A stretch of DNA of 64,000 bases from Nocardia nova SH22a (GCF_000523235.1 NZ_CP006850.1:5084001-5148000), one strand, 5' to 3'. Numbered from the stretch's first letter, positions 17,339 to 26,845 are shown. Translations and numbers: made by a program. The notes: generated from the sequence alone by a model not told the origin.

Positions 17339-18372
17339 GTTATCGCCGCCCCCTGGTCGCGTTGATCCTGTTCCTCGTCGTGTCAGTGACGCTGACCTGG
17401 ACGGTGTTCGTCACCCTCGAACGCTCCGTTCCCGGCGACGTGGACCGGTATTCGGCGGTGTTCACCGATGTGTCGGGACTGCGCACCGGTGACGATGTGC
17501 GGGTGGCCGGGGTGCGGGTGGGCCGTGTCGTCTCGATCGACCTCGACGGCACCCGCGCGCAGGTCGGATTCGAACTCCAACGCGCACAACGAGTCTACGG
17601 CAATACCCTAGCCTCGATCACGTATCAGAATCTCATCGGCCAGCGCTATCTCGGACTGTCGATGGGAGATTTCCACGATCCCGCGCTGCTACGTCCCGGC
17701 GCGAGTATCCCGGTCGAGCACACCGAACCGTCCTTCGACCTGTCGGCGCTGCTCAACGGATTCGAGCCGCTGTTCGGTCTGCTGAAGCCCCAGGACGTCG
17801 ACAATCTCACCACCGCGCTGATCCGCGGACTCCAGGGCGACGAGGGGGCCGTCACCACCCTCGTCGCCGAAACCTCCACGCTCGCCGAGTCGTTCGCCGG
17901 ACCCGACCAGATCCTGGGCACGGTGATCGACAACCTGGCGAAGGTGGTCGGCGATCTGGCCGCGCGCAGTGGGCAGTTGCAGACCACCCTCACCGCGACC
18001 CGGCAGATCTTCGACGGCCTCCGGCAGCACCGCGACACCCTGTTCCAGCAGCTACCCGAGATCTCCGCGGTCCTGGACCGGGCGGCGGGCGTGGTCGACG
18101 GCGCGAGTCCGGCACTGCGCGAATTCCTCACCCGCCAGCCGGGTTTCAGTCACCACTTCCTCGACGAGAAGGACAAGTTCGCCTACCTCGGCGCCAATAT
18201 TCCGCTCCTGCTCAAATCGCTCACCCGCATCGTGGATTCCGGTTCGTATCTGAACGCCTACATCTGCGATATCCGGATGAGCATCGTGCCCGATGTGAAC
18301 CCGCTGCTCGCGGCCCTGCTGGCCACCGCGACGCCCGGGGGCACAGCCGAGAACTCCGCGATCTGCCGATGA
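17335..18372 (+). CDS. mceB: Mce-family protein B
   Basis: A 345-residue protein with an N-terminal membrane anchor and MCE domain (VFTDVSGLRTGDDVRVAGVR, VGRV), then a helical needle region and a C-terminal segment ending ICR. ATGA overlaps link it to both neighbours (17335-17338 and 18369-18372). It is the second of six subunits of the hetero-hexamer. Confidence 0.92.
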   Translation: MSYRRPLVALILFLVVSVTLTWTVFVTLERSVPGDVDRYSAVFTDVSGLRTGDDVRVAGVRVGRVVSIDLDGTRAQVGFELQRAQRVYGNTLASITYQNLIGQRYLGLSMGDFHDPALLRPGASIPVEHTEPSFDLSALLNGFEPLFGLLKPQDVDNLTTALIRGLQGDEGAVTTLVAETSTLAESFAGPDQILGTVIDNLAKVVGDLAARSGQLQTTLTATRQIFDGLRQHRDTLFQQLPEISAVLDRAAGVVDGASPALREFLTRQPGFSHHFLDEKDKFAYLGANIPLLLKSLTRIVDSGSYLNAYICDIRMSIVPDVNPLLAALLATATPGGTAENSAICR

Positions 18373-19457
18373 GGTTCAGCATGGATGTCCGAACGATTCT
18401 CCGGCGCGGCCGGAACCGATTGCACCGCAACCGCACCCGGCGCACCGACCGCTCGCCGCACCCGGACCGCTCGCTGCGCCTGGGCGTCGGCTCCGTCGCC
18501 CTGGTCGCGGTCGTCCTCGGCGCGACCGTGCTCATTCACTCCCTGCACCTCGGGCAACACGCCTACAGTGCCGAATTCGCCCAGGCCGCGGGCGTTTCCC
18601 GAGGTGACGCGGTGACCGATGCCGGGATCCCCGTCGGCACGGTGACCGGTCTGCGCCTGGCCGGGGACCGCGTGGTGGTGACGATGAAGATCGATCGCGA
18701 TGTCGCATTGGGCGCCACGACCGGCGCGGCGATCAAACTGACCACCCTGCTCGGCTCCCGCTACATCGAACTGCGGCCCGCCGGAACAGGCCGCCTCCAC
18801 GGGCCGATCCCGTTGGCGCGCACCGAGGTTCCCTACGATCTGGAAACCGCACTGCAGCAGGCCACCACGACCTTCGGGCAGATCGACGCCGACAAGATCG
18901 CCCGGTCGATGACCACACTGTCGGCGCAATTGCGCACCACCCCGGCACTGGTGCCGGATCTGCTCGACAACGTGCGGACCCTGTCGTCGATCGTCGCGAG
19001 CCGCCGTGACCAGATCCAGGCCCTGCTCACCAGCACCGCCCAGGTCACCACCGTGATCCGCGCCCAGCAGGCCGATCTGGGCGCACTCGTCGAACAGGGC
19101 AGATCCGTGCTGCGCCAGATCATCGACCAGCGCGGCGCCGTCGAACGCATGATCGCGGCCACCACGACCCTGGTGCACCAGCTGGAACCCATCGCCGTCG
19201 GCGACCGCGACGACATCCAGCAACTACTCACCGATCTGCGGGCCATGACCGCGACCATCGCCGGTCACGACGATCTGCTGCGCAACATCCTGCAGATCCT
19301 CCCGGTGCCGTGGCGCCTGTTCGCCAACGCCACCGGCACCGGACGCGAACTGGTCGGCAACGCACCCGACGGCGCGTTCATCGACACCTTCATGTGCGCG
19401 CTGTCGGCGCGCGCGGAACAGGTGGGACGGCCTCCGTATCTGAAGGACTGCCGATGA
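18369..19457 (+). CDS. mceC: Mce-family protein C
   Basis: A 362-residue protein. Its basic N-terminus (about 35 residues, many Arg) is longer than in its neighbours and precedes the membrane anchor (about 40-55). The MCE domain reads EFAQAAGVSRGDAVTDAGIP then VGTV. A long helical region contains Gln-rich coils. The C-terminus ends PPYLKDCR. ATGA overlaps occur on both sides. Confidence 0.9.
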   Translation: MRFSMDVRTILRRGRNRLHRNRTRRTDRSPHPDRSLRLGVGSVALVAVVLGATVLIHSLHLGQHAYSAEFAQAAGVSRGDAVTDAGIPVGTVTGLRLAGDRVVVTMKIDRDVALGATTGAAIKLTTLLGSRYIELRPAGTGRLHGPIPLARTEVPYDLETALQQATTTFGQIDADKIARSMTTLSAQLRTTPALVPDLLDNVRTLSSIVASRRDQIQALLTSTAQVTTVIRAQQADLGALVEQGRSVLRQIIDQRGAVERMIAATTTLVHQLEPIAVGDRDDIQQLLTDLRAMTATIAGHDDLLRNILQILPVPWRLFANATGTGRELVGNAPDGAFIDTFMCALSARAEQVGRPPYLKDCR

Positions 19458-20578
19458 GAACGATGGTGTGGCGCAGCCGATTCCGGCGCGCGATTCGGTT
19501 GCTCGCGCTGGGCGCGGTGGTGGTCGCCGCCGCGACCCTGCCGGGCTGTTCGAATCCGGTCTCCGGGTCGCGCACCATCACCGCCGATTTCGACAATGCC
19601 AACGGCCTCTACACCGGGAACGCGGTGTCGATACTCGGGATGCGGGTCGGCGACATCGCCGCGATCACACCGCACGGCTCCGGCGTGCGGATCACGCTGC
19701 GGGTGGGCCGGTCGATCTCGTTGCCCGCCAACGTATCCGCGGTGACGGTGTCGGATTCGGTGCTCACCGATCGCCACATCGAACTGTCGCCGCCGTATCG
19801 CGGCGGACCGGCATTGCCCGATCCGGCGGCCCTCGATCGCGACCACACCAGGACGCCCGTCGAATTCGACAGTCTGCTGTCCATGGCGGACAAGCTGTCC
19901 ACGGCGCTGGCGGGTGACGGCAGCGGCAACGGCCCGGTCGCCGACCTGCTGACCACCGGATCCGCTCTCACCGCGGGCAACGGCGCGGGCATGCGTGACG
20001 CACTGGGTCAACTGTCGGCGGCCCTGCGCATGAACGGTGACGGCGCCACCACCCGCGACGCCGTGACGAAGGTGGTCACCAATCTCGACGCGCTCACCGC
20101 GGCGGCCGCACGCAACGACGCCACCGTGCGCGACTTCGGTTCCGGTATCCGGCAATTGGGGGATCTGTTCGCACGCGAGCAGCTCGGCACCGGCGACACC
20201 GGCGCACAACTCAACGAGATCCTCGACCGCACCACCGAACTGCTGCAACGCAATCGACCGGCGATCGCCGGGCTGACCGGCAATGCGAACACCGTCATGA
20301 CCTCATTGTCGGACTACAACCGCAACCTCGCCGAATTCCTCGATGTCTTCCCGCTGGTCACCGACAACGTCTACAACGCCATCGATCAGCGCGCCGGAGC
20401 ATTGCGGGCCACCGTGGACCTCAACCGGTTCCTGCTCGACGGGCAGATGGTCAAGGAGGTCTGCAATCTGCTGGGCCTGCGCAACCTCGGCTGCGCCACC
20501 GGGACGATGCGCGATATGGGACCCGACTTCGGGCTCACCGAAATACTTTCCGCGATGGCGGGGGTGCAGCCGCGATGA
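19454..20578 (+). CDS. mceD: Mce-family protein D with a lipobox-like N-terminus
   Basis: A 374-residue Mce subunit starting at the ATG of an ATGA overlap. A basic N-terminus and a hydrophobic stretch end in LPGC at 29-32, which looks like a lipoprotein cleavage site although proline at -2 is unusual. The MCE domain follows: ITADFDNANGLYTGNAVSIL and GMRVGDI. In canonical mce operons only the fifth protein is the lipoprotein, so two consecutive lipobox-type subunits are atypical. Confidence 0.88.
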   Translation: MRTMVWRSRFRRAIRLLALGAVVVAAATLPGCSNPVSGSRTITADFDNANGLYTGNAVSILGMRVGDIAAITPHGSGVRITLRVGRSISLPANVSAVTVSDSVLTDRHIELSPPYRGGPALPDPAALDRDHTRTPVEFDSLLSMADKLSTALAGDGSGNGPVADLLTTGSALTAGNGAGMRDALGQLSAALRMNGDGATTRDAVTKVVTNLDALTAAAARNDATVRDFGSGIRQLGDLFAREQLGTGDTGAQLNEILDRTTELLQRNRPAIAGLTGNANTVMTSLSDYNRNLAEFLDVFPLVTDNVYNAIDQRAGALRATVDLNRFLLDGQMVKEVCNLLGLRNLGCATGTMRDMGPDFGLTEILSAMAGVQPR

Positions 20579-21681
20579 ACGGATTCCCGCGCCGGTGGGC
20601 GCCGCGACTCGTCGCCCTCACGGCGGTGGCGGTCGCGGGCTGCTCGACCACCCTCGACACCCTGCCGCTCCCGGCGCCCGGACTCGGCGGGCAGAGCTAC
20701 GAGGTGACAGCCACGTTCACCAACGCCCTCAATCTGCCCGCGAAAGCGAAGGTGGAACTCGACGGCGCCGAGATCGGCCAGGTCGAGCGGATGGAGGCCC
20801 GCGATTACACCGCGGTGGTGACCTTGCGCATCCGAGCCGAGGTCCGGCTGCCCGGCGCGACCACCGCACAACTGCGCTCGGCGACACCGATGGGCGATGT
20901 GTTCGTCGCCCTCACGCCCCCGGCCCGGCCCGATCCGGCGGCCGGGGAACTGCACGACGGCAGCGTGATTCCGGTGGCGGCGACCTCGGCGGCCGCCACC
21001 ATCGAAGAACTGCTCAGCCGTGCGTCCCTGCTCGTCAGCGGCGGCGCGTTGAAGAACCTCACGGGGCTGGTGAACGGGCTCGGTGAGGATGTCGGCGGCC
21101 GCGGCGAACGCCTCGCCGCATTGATCGACCACACCCGGCGCCTGCTCGCCGATCTGGCCGCCCGATCCGATCGGATTCGTGAAGTACTCGGCGCCGCGGG
21201 TGATCTGACGACAACGGTTGCCGCGCAGCAGGGTTCGATCGACGATGCGCTCGGCGCCGCCGCGCCCGCGCTACAGGTGGTGGGCGACAACACCGGGCGC
21301 GTCCTGGATCTGGTGGGCCGCATCGACTCGATCTCCCGGCAACTCGGGCAGTTCCCGTCGATTCGCGGCACCAACGAGCACAGCCTGAGCGCGTCCATCG
21401 ACTTGCTCGGCCGCGATCTCAACGACGCGGCGACCAACCCGGAGGCGAATCTCGACTGGCTCAACACCGCGCTGGCCACGATCCTGAAGGTCACCGACGC
21501 CTCCTCCGCCCATGTGAACGTCGACATCGTGCAACTGGCCCTGGGCGCCGCGCCGGATCCGAACTTCGCCGGTGATCCGGGCGCCCGGCCACCGGAGGCC
21601 ACCGACTGGACGAACTTCGTCGGATCCCTGGAATACAACCTCGGGCGGCTGCGCGGACGACTGACCGGACCGGGCCGATGA
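20575..21681 (+). CDS. mceE: Mce-family lipoprotein E
   Basis: A 368-residue Mce subunit with a standard lipobox VAGC at 20-23, the position expected for the LprK-type lipoprotein. The MCE domain contains VTATFTNALNLPAKAKVELD and GAEIGQV. The C-terminal half is helical and ends RLRGRLTGPGR. Overlaps by ATGA with both neighbours. Confidence 0.92.
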   Translation: MNGFPRRWAPRLVALTAVAVAGCSTTLDTLPLPAPGLGGQSYEVTATFTNALNLPAKAKVELDGAEIGQVERMEARDYTAVVTLRIRAEVRLPGATTAQLRSATPMGDVFVALTPPARPDPAAGELHDGSVIPVAATSAAATIEELLSRASLLVSGGALKNLTGLVNGLGEDVGGRGERLAALIDHTRRLLADLAARSDRIREVLGAAGDLTTTVAAQQGSIDDALGAAAPALQVVGDNTGRVLDLVGRIDSISRQLGQFPSIRGTNEHSLSASIDLLGRDLNDAATNPEANLDWLNTALATILKVTDASSAHVNVDIVQLALGAAPDPNFAGDPGARPPEATDWTNFVGSLEYNLGRLRGRLTGPGR

Positions 21682-22970
21682 GCAACGCGCACAGCCGGAT
21701 CCGGCGAATTCTGGAACCACCCGCGCGCCTGCTGGTCGGCGCGGCCAAGCACAGCCATGCCCACCGCACCCTCGCCTCGCTCGGCGGATTGGTACTGATC
21801 CTGCTGGCCGGTGGCGGATATCTGCTGCTGGGGGCGCTGCGAATCGATCCGCTGCACGGCCAGTTCCTGGTCCGCGTGGAGCTGGCCGAATCGGGCGGAC
21901 TGCTGCCGGGGCAGGACGTCACCCTGCACGGCGTGCGGATCGGCCGGGTCGCCGCGGTCGACATCGAAGCGAACAAAGTGGTCGCCACGGCCGAAATAGC
22001 CGAGGGCACAAGGGTTCCCGATTCCGGACCGGTGCGGGTGGCGGCATTGTCGGCGGCCGGTGAACAGTATCTGGACTTCGCACCGGTCACCGATCGTGGA
22101 CCGTATCTCGGTGACGGGTCGCGGATCCCGATCGACCGCACCTCGAGCCCCACCACCCTGGCGACGATGCTGGGCGATCTCAGCGGCACGCTCGCACAGA
22201 TCGATCCGGACACGATCACCGCTATCGAGCACGAACTCGGCGTGAGCGCCGCCGGACCGGACAAACTCGCGGCGATCATCGACGGCGGGACATTCATGAT
22301 CTCGACCCTGGATTCCGTGCTGCCGCAGACAGTCGATCTGCTGCACAACAGCAAGACGGTGCTGACCACCCTCGGCGACACCGGTCCGGGACTGGACGCG
22401 GCGGCCGCGGACTGGGCGGCGGTGATGCGGTCGATCGCGCCCAAGAGCAGCGGACTCGCGCACCTCGTGGACCGGACGCCGGACACTTTGACCGCGATGG
22501 ACCGGATCATCGCGGAGAACTCCCCGACCATGGTGCAGTTGCTGGCGAATCTGGCGACGGTCTCCCAGATGAGCTATCTGCACGTGCCCGCGCTGCAGGA
22601 ATTCTTCTTCCCCCAGCAGCGCGGCGGTTCCGCCCTCGACGCCATCACCTCCGCCTTCCACGACGGCGGCGTGTGGGCGCTGGCGGCGATCTACCCGCAC
22701 TACTCGTGCGACTACGCCGTACCGCGACGGCCGGGCACCCGCCCCGACTCCCCCGAGCCGTACCTCAACGCCCAGTGCACCGACACCGACCCGTCGGTCC
22801 TGATCCGCGGCGCCGACAACGCACCCCGCCCACCCGGCGACACCACCCGAAACCCGCCACCCGGGGCCGACCCGCACGCGACAGCGAATCCCACTCCCCC
22901 GCAACCGTTCACGATCCCCCTGCCCTACGGCGGCCCGGTCCTCCCGCAACCGCCGCTGCCCTACAAGTAG
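21678..22970 (+). CDS. mceF: Mce-family protein F
   Basis: A 430-residue last subunit of the Mce hexamer. The membrane anchor lies at about 38-56 and the MCE domain includes ELAESGGLLPGQDVTLHGVR and IGRV. The helical needle is followed by a Pro-rich tail of about 60 residues (from RPPGDTTRNPPPG to the end), as in many MceF proteins. It starts in an ATGA overlap. Confidence 0.91.
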   Translation: MSNAHSRIRRILEPPARLLVGAAKHSHAHRTLASLGGLVLILLAGGGYLLLGALRIDPLHGQFLVRVELAESGGLLPGQDVTLHGVRIGRVAAVDIEANKVVATAEIAEGTRVPDSGPVRVAALSAAGEQYLDFAPVTDRGPYLGDGSRIPIDRTSSPTTLATMLGDLSGTLAQIDPDTITAIEHELGVSAAGPDKLAAIIDGGTFMISTLDSVLPQTVDLLHNSKTVLTTLGDTGPGLDAAAADWAAVMRSIAPKSSGLAHLVDRTPDTLTAMDRIIAENSPTMVQLLANLATVSQMSYLHVPALQEFFFPQQRGGSALDAITSAFHDGGVWALAAIYPHYSCDYAVPRRPGTRPDSPEPYLNAQCTDTDPSVLIRGADNAPRPPGDTTRNPPPGADPHATANPTPPQPFTIPLPYGGPVLPQPPLPYK

Positions 22971-23049
22971 ACGTGCCCGACAAGCGGACACGCATGTGCC
23001 ACCCGACGAGGCACACCACCGAAAATCCCCCACCGGAAAGGACCGCGCA

Positions 23050-24021
23050 GTGGACCGACCGACTGTAACCACACCGGACGACACCGAGCCGGACGATGAC
23101 CACCGACCACCGCACGGCAACGCAGAATCAGCACGTCCCAGAGCCGGAACATTCTCGCGTACCACCCCTCCACCCACCGAAGGTGAGCAGTGGGCCGAGC
23201 AGACTGCACCGGACGACACCGAATCCACCGGCATGCCAAGGCCGATCATCGAATCCCGGCGCACACCGAAGCCCGGCCCCGCCTCCGCGGGACCGTCCGC
23301 ATCCGGGCCGAATATCGCGTCCGCTGGCGACGTTTTCGTTCCGGCGACCAGGGATGAGCACAGGCCCACGGCGAGCGACGGGTCGGTAAACACAGTGGGC
23401 CACGAGTCCGTGCGACGCGAGACACCGGTGTCACCGGACAACGATGCAGCGCATGAGGATCCGGCGACAACATCCGCCGTCGACACAGACACCGACATGA
23501 ACGCGAGCACGGGCAGGAGTAGAGGTTGGGTTTCCCGGCGCCGTCTCCTGCGCAAGGTCACCGTGGGAGCGCTCGTTCTCCTGCTGGTCGTTTCCAGCGG
23601 CGCCGCAATCACTTTCGGCTGGAAGCTGAAGCATCGCGACGACCTCGCCCGGGCGAGCGAGGCGGCCCTCGACGCCGCCCGGACCTATGCCGTCGCTCTC
23701 ACCAGTATCGACGCCGCGCACACCGATCAGGACTTCACCGCGGTGCGCGGCGGGGCGACCGGGGATTTCGCCCGCATGTACGACGAATCGGCGCAGAAGC
23801 TGAAACCTCTTCTGGTGCAGGCCAAATCGGTCAGCAAGGGCCGAGTGGTCGGCGCGGGGGTGCAGTCGGCCTCGACCGACCGGGTCGTGGTGGTGCTGTT
23901 CGTCGACGCCGAGATCACCAATGTGACCTCTCCGACGCCCCGCGTCGACCGCAACCGAATCACCATAACAATGGACCACATCGACGGAAAGTGGCTGGCC
24001 AGCGCCGTCGACCTCACCTAG
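23050..24021 (+). CDS. Mce-associated membrane protein
   Basis: About 323 residues: a Pro/Thr/Asp/Glu-rich disordered cytoplasmic region of some 150 residues, one transmembrane helix at about 170-191 (VTVGALVLLLVVSSGAAITF), and a periplasmic domain of about 130 residues typical of Mce-associated (Mas/Mam) proteins. GTG at 23050 is preferred over an in-frame ATG at 22996 because GGAAAGGA lies just upstream. Its stop shares the four bases CTAG with the stop of the convergent GNAT gene. It probably stabilises the Mce complex. Confidence 0.85.
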   Translation: MDRPTVTTPDDTEPDDDHRPPHGNAESARPRAGTFSRTTPPPTEGEQWAEQTAPDDTESTGMPRPIIESRRTPKPGPASAGPSASGPNIASAGDVFVPATRDEHRPTASDGSVNTVGHESVRRETPVSPDNDAAHEDPATTSAVDTDTDMNASTGRSRGWVSRRRLLRKVTVGALVLLLVVSSGAAITFGWKLKHRDDLARASEAALDAARTYAVALTSIDAAHTDQDFTAVRGGATGDFARMYDESAQKLKPLLVQAKSVSKGRVVGAGVQSASTDRVVVVLFVDAEITNVTSPTPRVDRNRITITMDHIDGKWLASAVDLT

Positions 24022-24536
24022 CGGGCGGCCGTGAACTCGGTGCGGCGCACACCGAGCCGCACCAGATTCTCGCCGGGCAGTTCGATCCGCCGCCCGAACC
24101 CGGCCTTCTCCGCCACCCGCACCGACGCCGGATTCGACGGTTCAACATTCGCGAACACCACATCGACTTCCGTTGCGGTGAAGGCGTATTCGGTCAGCAC
24201 CCGAACCGCCTCGGTCGCGTACCCGTACCCACGGCGTGACGCGACGACGCCGTAACCGATCTCGAGCGCATCGTCGGCGGGCGGCCAGAACCAGCCGATC
24301 GATCCGACGACGAGCCCGCTGTCGCGTTCCACGATCAGCCGATGTCCCTGGACCGCAACGGAATCGAGCCGCGGCAGCAGACCGGCGACGACCCGATCGC
24401 CCTCCGCTGGGAAGTCATCGGCCCACTCCGGGACGCGCCGCCCCGCGGAGACTGCCTCGATATCATCGGGCGTCCACCAGCGCAGAACCAGCCGCTCGGT
24501 CACCAGATCGCCCGGCGCGGACACCGGTCCTGTCAT
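24018..24536 (-). CDS. GNAT-family N-acetyltransferase (RimJ/RimL-like)
   Basis: A 172-residue acetyltransferase. N-terminal TERLVLRWWTPDDIEAV is typical of RimJ/L-type GNATs; the acetyl-CoA loop appears as GVVASRRGYGYATEAVRVL and the C-terminal strand as EPSNPASVRVAEKAGFG. The acceptor is unknown. The frame stays open 65 codons further upstream and that extension contains a Cys-rich stretch (FGCPQCQGKEPSGCDDW), so a longer protein cannot be excluded; MTGPV gives the normal family length. It ends in a CTAG shared with the convergent gene. Confidence 0.85.
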   Translation of the reverse strand: MTGPVSAPGDLVTERLVLRWWTPDDIEAVSAGRRVPEWADDFPAEGDRVVAGLLPRLDSVAVQGHRLIVERDSGLVVGSIGWFWPPADDALEIGYGVVASRRGYGYATEAVRVLTEYAFTATEVDVVFANVEPSNPASVRVAEKAGFGRRIELPGENLVRLGVRRTEFTAAR

Positions 24537-25000
24537 GCGAAACCAATCATCACAGCCCGATGGTTCCTTCCCCTGGCACTGCGGGCAACCGAATTTCACC
24601 CCGCTGGCCGGTCCCCCATACTCCGCGACCAACTCTCCACTCGCGAACCCCGGGGCGCCCTGGACGGAACTCATGGACGTGGCCGCGTCGACTACCCCGC
24701 TCTCGATCGGCTCGAGATCGAAGCTGCCCACACCCGGACGAGCCGATCGTCACCGGTTTCAGCTCCCATCTCCGTCGACCTGTGTTCCCCCGCCCACGTC
24801 ACCGGTGATCATCGGGATTCGGTCACCTACACGGTCGAGCGGCTTGGTAGGCCCCCGGTTGGACCGGTCAGACCGGTCGGTCCTGGTGGCGACAGTCGGA
24901 CCGGTCCGGCCTCGGGTCGGTCGGTACATCGACTGTGACGGGCGCGCCTTCACCCTCGGCGGGTGATCCGGTGCGGTGGACGCAGGACAACGATCGCGAG
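24537..25000. other. Divergent regulatory region with palindrome cluster
   Basis: No independent gene is supported. The left part (24537-24731) continues the GNAT frame on the minus strand. The right part carries three copies of the palindrome GACCGGTC. A GTG at 24935 in frame with the secreted protein gene is a possible earlier start for it. Confidence 0.5.
24862..24906. promoter_or_regulatory. Three GACCGGTC palindromes
   Basis: The 8-bp palindrome GACCGGTC occurs at 24862-24869, 24871-24878 and 24899-24906, about 100-140 bases before the likely start of the secreted protein gene. Clustering suggests a multi-site operator. Confidence 0.45.
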
Positions 25001-26278
25001 GTGACCCACGCTGCCAGCTCCGCACGATCGCGCACGGCCCGAGTCCTCGGAATGGCGCTCATCCTGTTCAGCGCCGCGTTCTGGTCGGTTCCGGCGCCGA
25101 GTGCCGCCGACCCCTCGCCCGGCGATCCGGCGCTGTGCGCGTGGCGATTCATGTCGAACGACACGGTCCTCAATGTCGCGTTCCCGGACGCGAACGCCAC
25201 CTACTGGGTGCTGCCGTTCGCACTCGGGCCCGGTGACTCCATCGAACTGTCGGGCACCTATCCGGACGCGCGATATTTCTCGCTCAACACCTACGGCACG
25301 AACTTCGACACGGTCGACACGCTGCGGGACGATCAGATCGTGCCCGATCCCGGCAGCGGCAATCCGTTCACCGATGCGGCGGCGGCGAACATCCCTGCGG
25401 CACAGCGTCGTTGGCATGCGACCCTGGTCACCGGGCCCGCCGATCACAACCGCAATCAGATCCGTGCGCTGCCTCCATCGCAGACCGCGCCGATCGGATT
25501 CCTCATCATCAGGGTGTACGTGCCGACCGATCCCGCCTCGCTCACCGGCGGTGTGCCGCTGCCCGAGGTGACGCTCGAGGTCGCCGGGAGGACCGTCGCG
25601 AGTCCGCCCTGTACTCGAGCGTTCGATCCGAGTGCCTATCCGGGCCCGATCGCCCAGGCCGCCACCGCGGGCTTCGACCAGGTCATCGCCGGGGCGGCGG
25701 CGGGCGCGTTCCCCGGCAACGTCCCCGAGGCGACCTTCGTCAACCCGGCCAGCACCTCCGGACTCTTCCCGAACGGCGACAACAAATACATCGGCGCGGG
25801 CCTCACCTACCGGCCCGGGCGCCTCGTCGTCGTGCGCGGCAAGGCCCCGGACTTTCCCGACTCGCGCGCGGGGCAATCCCCGGCCGACCCGAACCGGCAG
25901 GTCCGGTACTGGTCCATGTGCCAGAACGACCTTGTCAGCCCGTACCCCGTCGTGGGATGCGCCGCCGACTACCAGACCCACCTGGACGCGAACGGCTACT
26001 ACACCTACGTCCTCGGTGCCCCCGCCGACCTCCCCGCGAACCCCGGCCCGGCCGTCACCGTCCTGCCCTGGGGCAGCACCGAGGTGGCGAAGAAGGTCCT
26101 CTTCCTCCGCTACATGCTGCCGAGCGGGAACTTCTACCCGCGGTCGATCCAGGCGTCCCAGGACGGCGGCAGCGATCCGGCGGCGACGATGGGCCCGTAC
26201 TATCCGGCCGCCACCTATTGCGGCGCAACCACATTCGCCACCGGCGGTGCCGCGGCGTGCTTCGATTCGGGTCACTGA
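25001..26278 (+). CDS. Secreted protein of unknown function with DUF1214-like features
   Basis: About 425 residues. The GTG start at 25001 gives an ideal signal peptide (basic N-terminus, MALILFSAAFWSVPAPSAAD); a GTG at 24935 would add 22 residues. The mature region has beta-rich segments such as FALGPGDSIELSGTYPDARY followed by FSLNTYG, reminiscent of DUF1254/DUF1214 jelly-roll proteins, and cysteines spaced as if for disulfides (SPPCTRAF, SMCQNDL, VVGCAAD, TYCGAT, AACFDSG). No catalytic motif is recognised. A hairpin follows the stop. Confidence 0.75.
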   Translation: MTHAASSARSRTARVLGMALILFSAAFWSVPAPSAADPSPGDPALCAWRFMSNDTVLNVAFPDANATYWVLPFALGPGDSIELSGTYPDARYFSLNTYGTNFDTVDTLRDDQIVPDPGSGNPFTDAAAANIPAAQRRWHATLVTGPADHNRNQIRALPPSQTAPIGFLIIRVYVPTDPASLTGGVPLPEVTLEVAGRTVASPPCTRAFDPSAYPGPIAQAATAGFDQVIAGAAAGAFPGNVPEATFVNPASTSGLFPNGDNKYIGAGLTYRPGRLVVVRGKAPDFPDSRAGQSPADPNRQVRYWSMCQNDLVSPYPVVGCAADYQTHLDANGYYTYVLGAPADLPANPGPAVTVLPWGSTEVAKKVLFLRYMLPSGNFYPRSIQASQDGGSDPAATMGPYYPAATYCGATTFATGGAAACFDSGH

Positions 26279-26290
26279 AACCTCGCGACG

Positions 26291-26312
26291 ACCCGCCCCG
26301 CCACCGGCGGGT
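26291..26312 (+). terminator. Hairpin after the secreted-protein gene
   Basis: ACCCGCC (26291-26297) pairs with GGCGGGT (26306-26312) across an 8-base loop, 13 bases after the stop. No T-run follows. Confidence 0.45.
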
Positions 26313-26560
26313 GCTGGGCGTCGGGAGCATCGCCATCACCGACGGCGACGCCGGGCGGTGCTCCCGCCGCGACGGAACACACTTGCGGCCCCGGGCATTC
26401 CAGCTCCGACCGAGCACGGCACCGGCGGACCCGACCACGAACGCGGCGGACGGCCCCGGCACCGGATCGCGACACGCTTGCCGACGCGGCGTTGCCGGAG
26501 CGAGTGCGCCTGTGCTGCGTATGGTTCCGTGTCCGGACCGGTCGGCCAGGAGGGTGCTCG

Positions 26561-26845
26561 ATGACGTGGATGACGATGTTCGCCGGGGCTGTTGCCGTGT
26601 CCGCGGTCGTCGCGGGTGCGGCGAGTATCGCGGCCGCCGATCCTGATTGCGGCAGCGCGATGACCTCCTGCCGGGAGGCGCCGGCGATCGCGCCGGTGGC
26701 GCACACTCCGACGCAGTGGACCAAGACAGTGACCGTCACCCGTCGCCCCACCCCAGGAACCAAACGGCCCATGACGAACGGGAAGAACCCGTCCACCACG
26801 AGAACCCGAACACCCACGTTCACCTCGGGCCATCCGAAAAAGTAG
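26561..26845 (+). CDS. Small secreted hypothetical protein
   Basis: 94 residues with a strong AGGAGGG ribosome site six bases before ATG. A signal peptide (FAGAVAVSAVVAGAASIAAA, then DPDCG) is followed by a short mature part with two cysteines (DPDCGSAMTSC) and a Thr/Pro/Lys-rich basic tail ending GHPKK. Function unknown. An overlapping longer frame on the same strand is a shadow of the preceding gene. Confidence 0.6.
   Translation: MTWMTMFAGAVAVSAVVAGAASIAAADPDCGSAMTSCREAPAIAPVAHTPTQWTKTVTVTRRPTPGTKRPMTNGKNPSTTRTRTPTFTSGHPKK

Noticed and set aside
20805..23612. A 935-codon open frame on the minus strand across the mceE-mceF region
   Set aside because: It is the shadow of the overlapping, strongly supported Mce genes. 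High GC removes stop codons in antisense frames, and the translation has no recognisable domain.
14349..24021. Assignment of this operon to a specific numbered mce locus (mce1 to mce4)
   Set aside because: Neither the subunit motifs nor the neighbours decide it. The adjacent oxidase-like operon and TetR are not diagnostic of any Mycobacterium tuberculosis locus.
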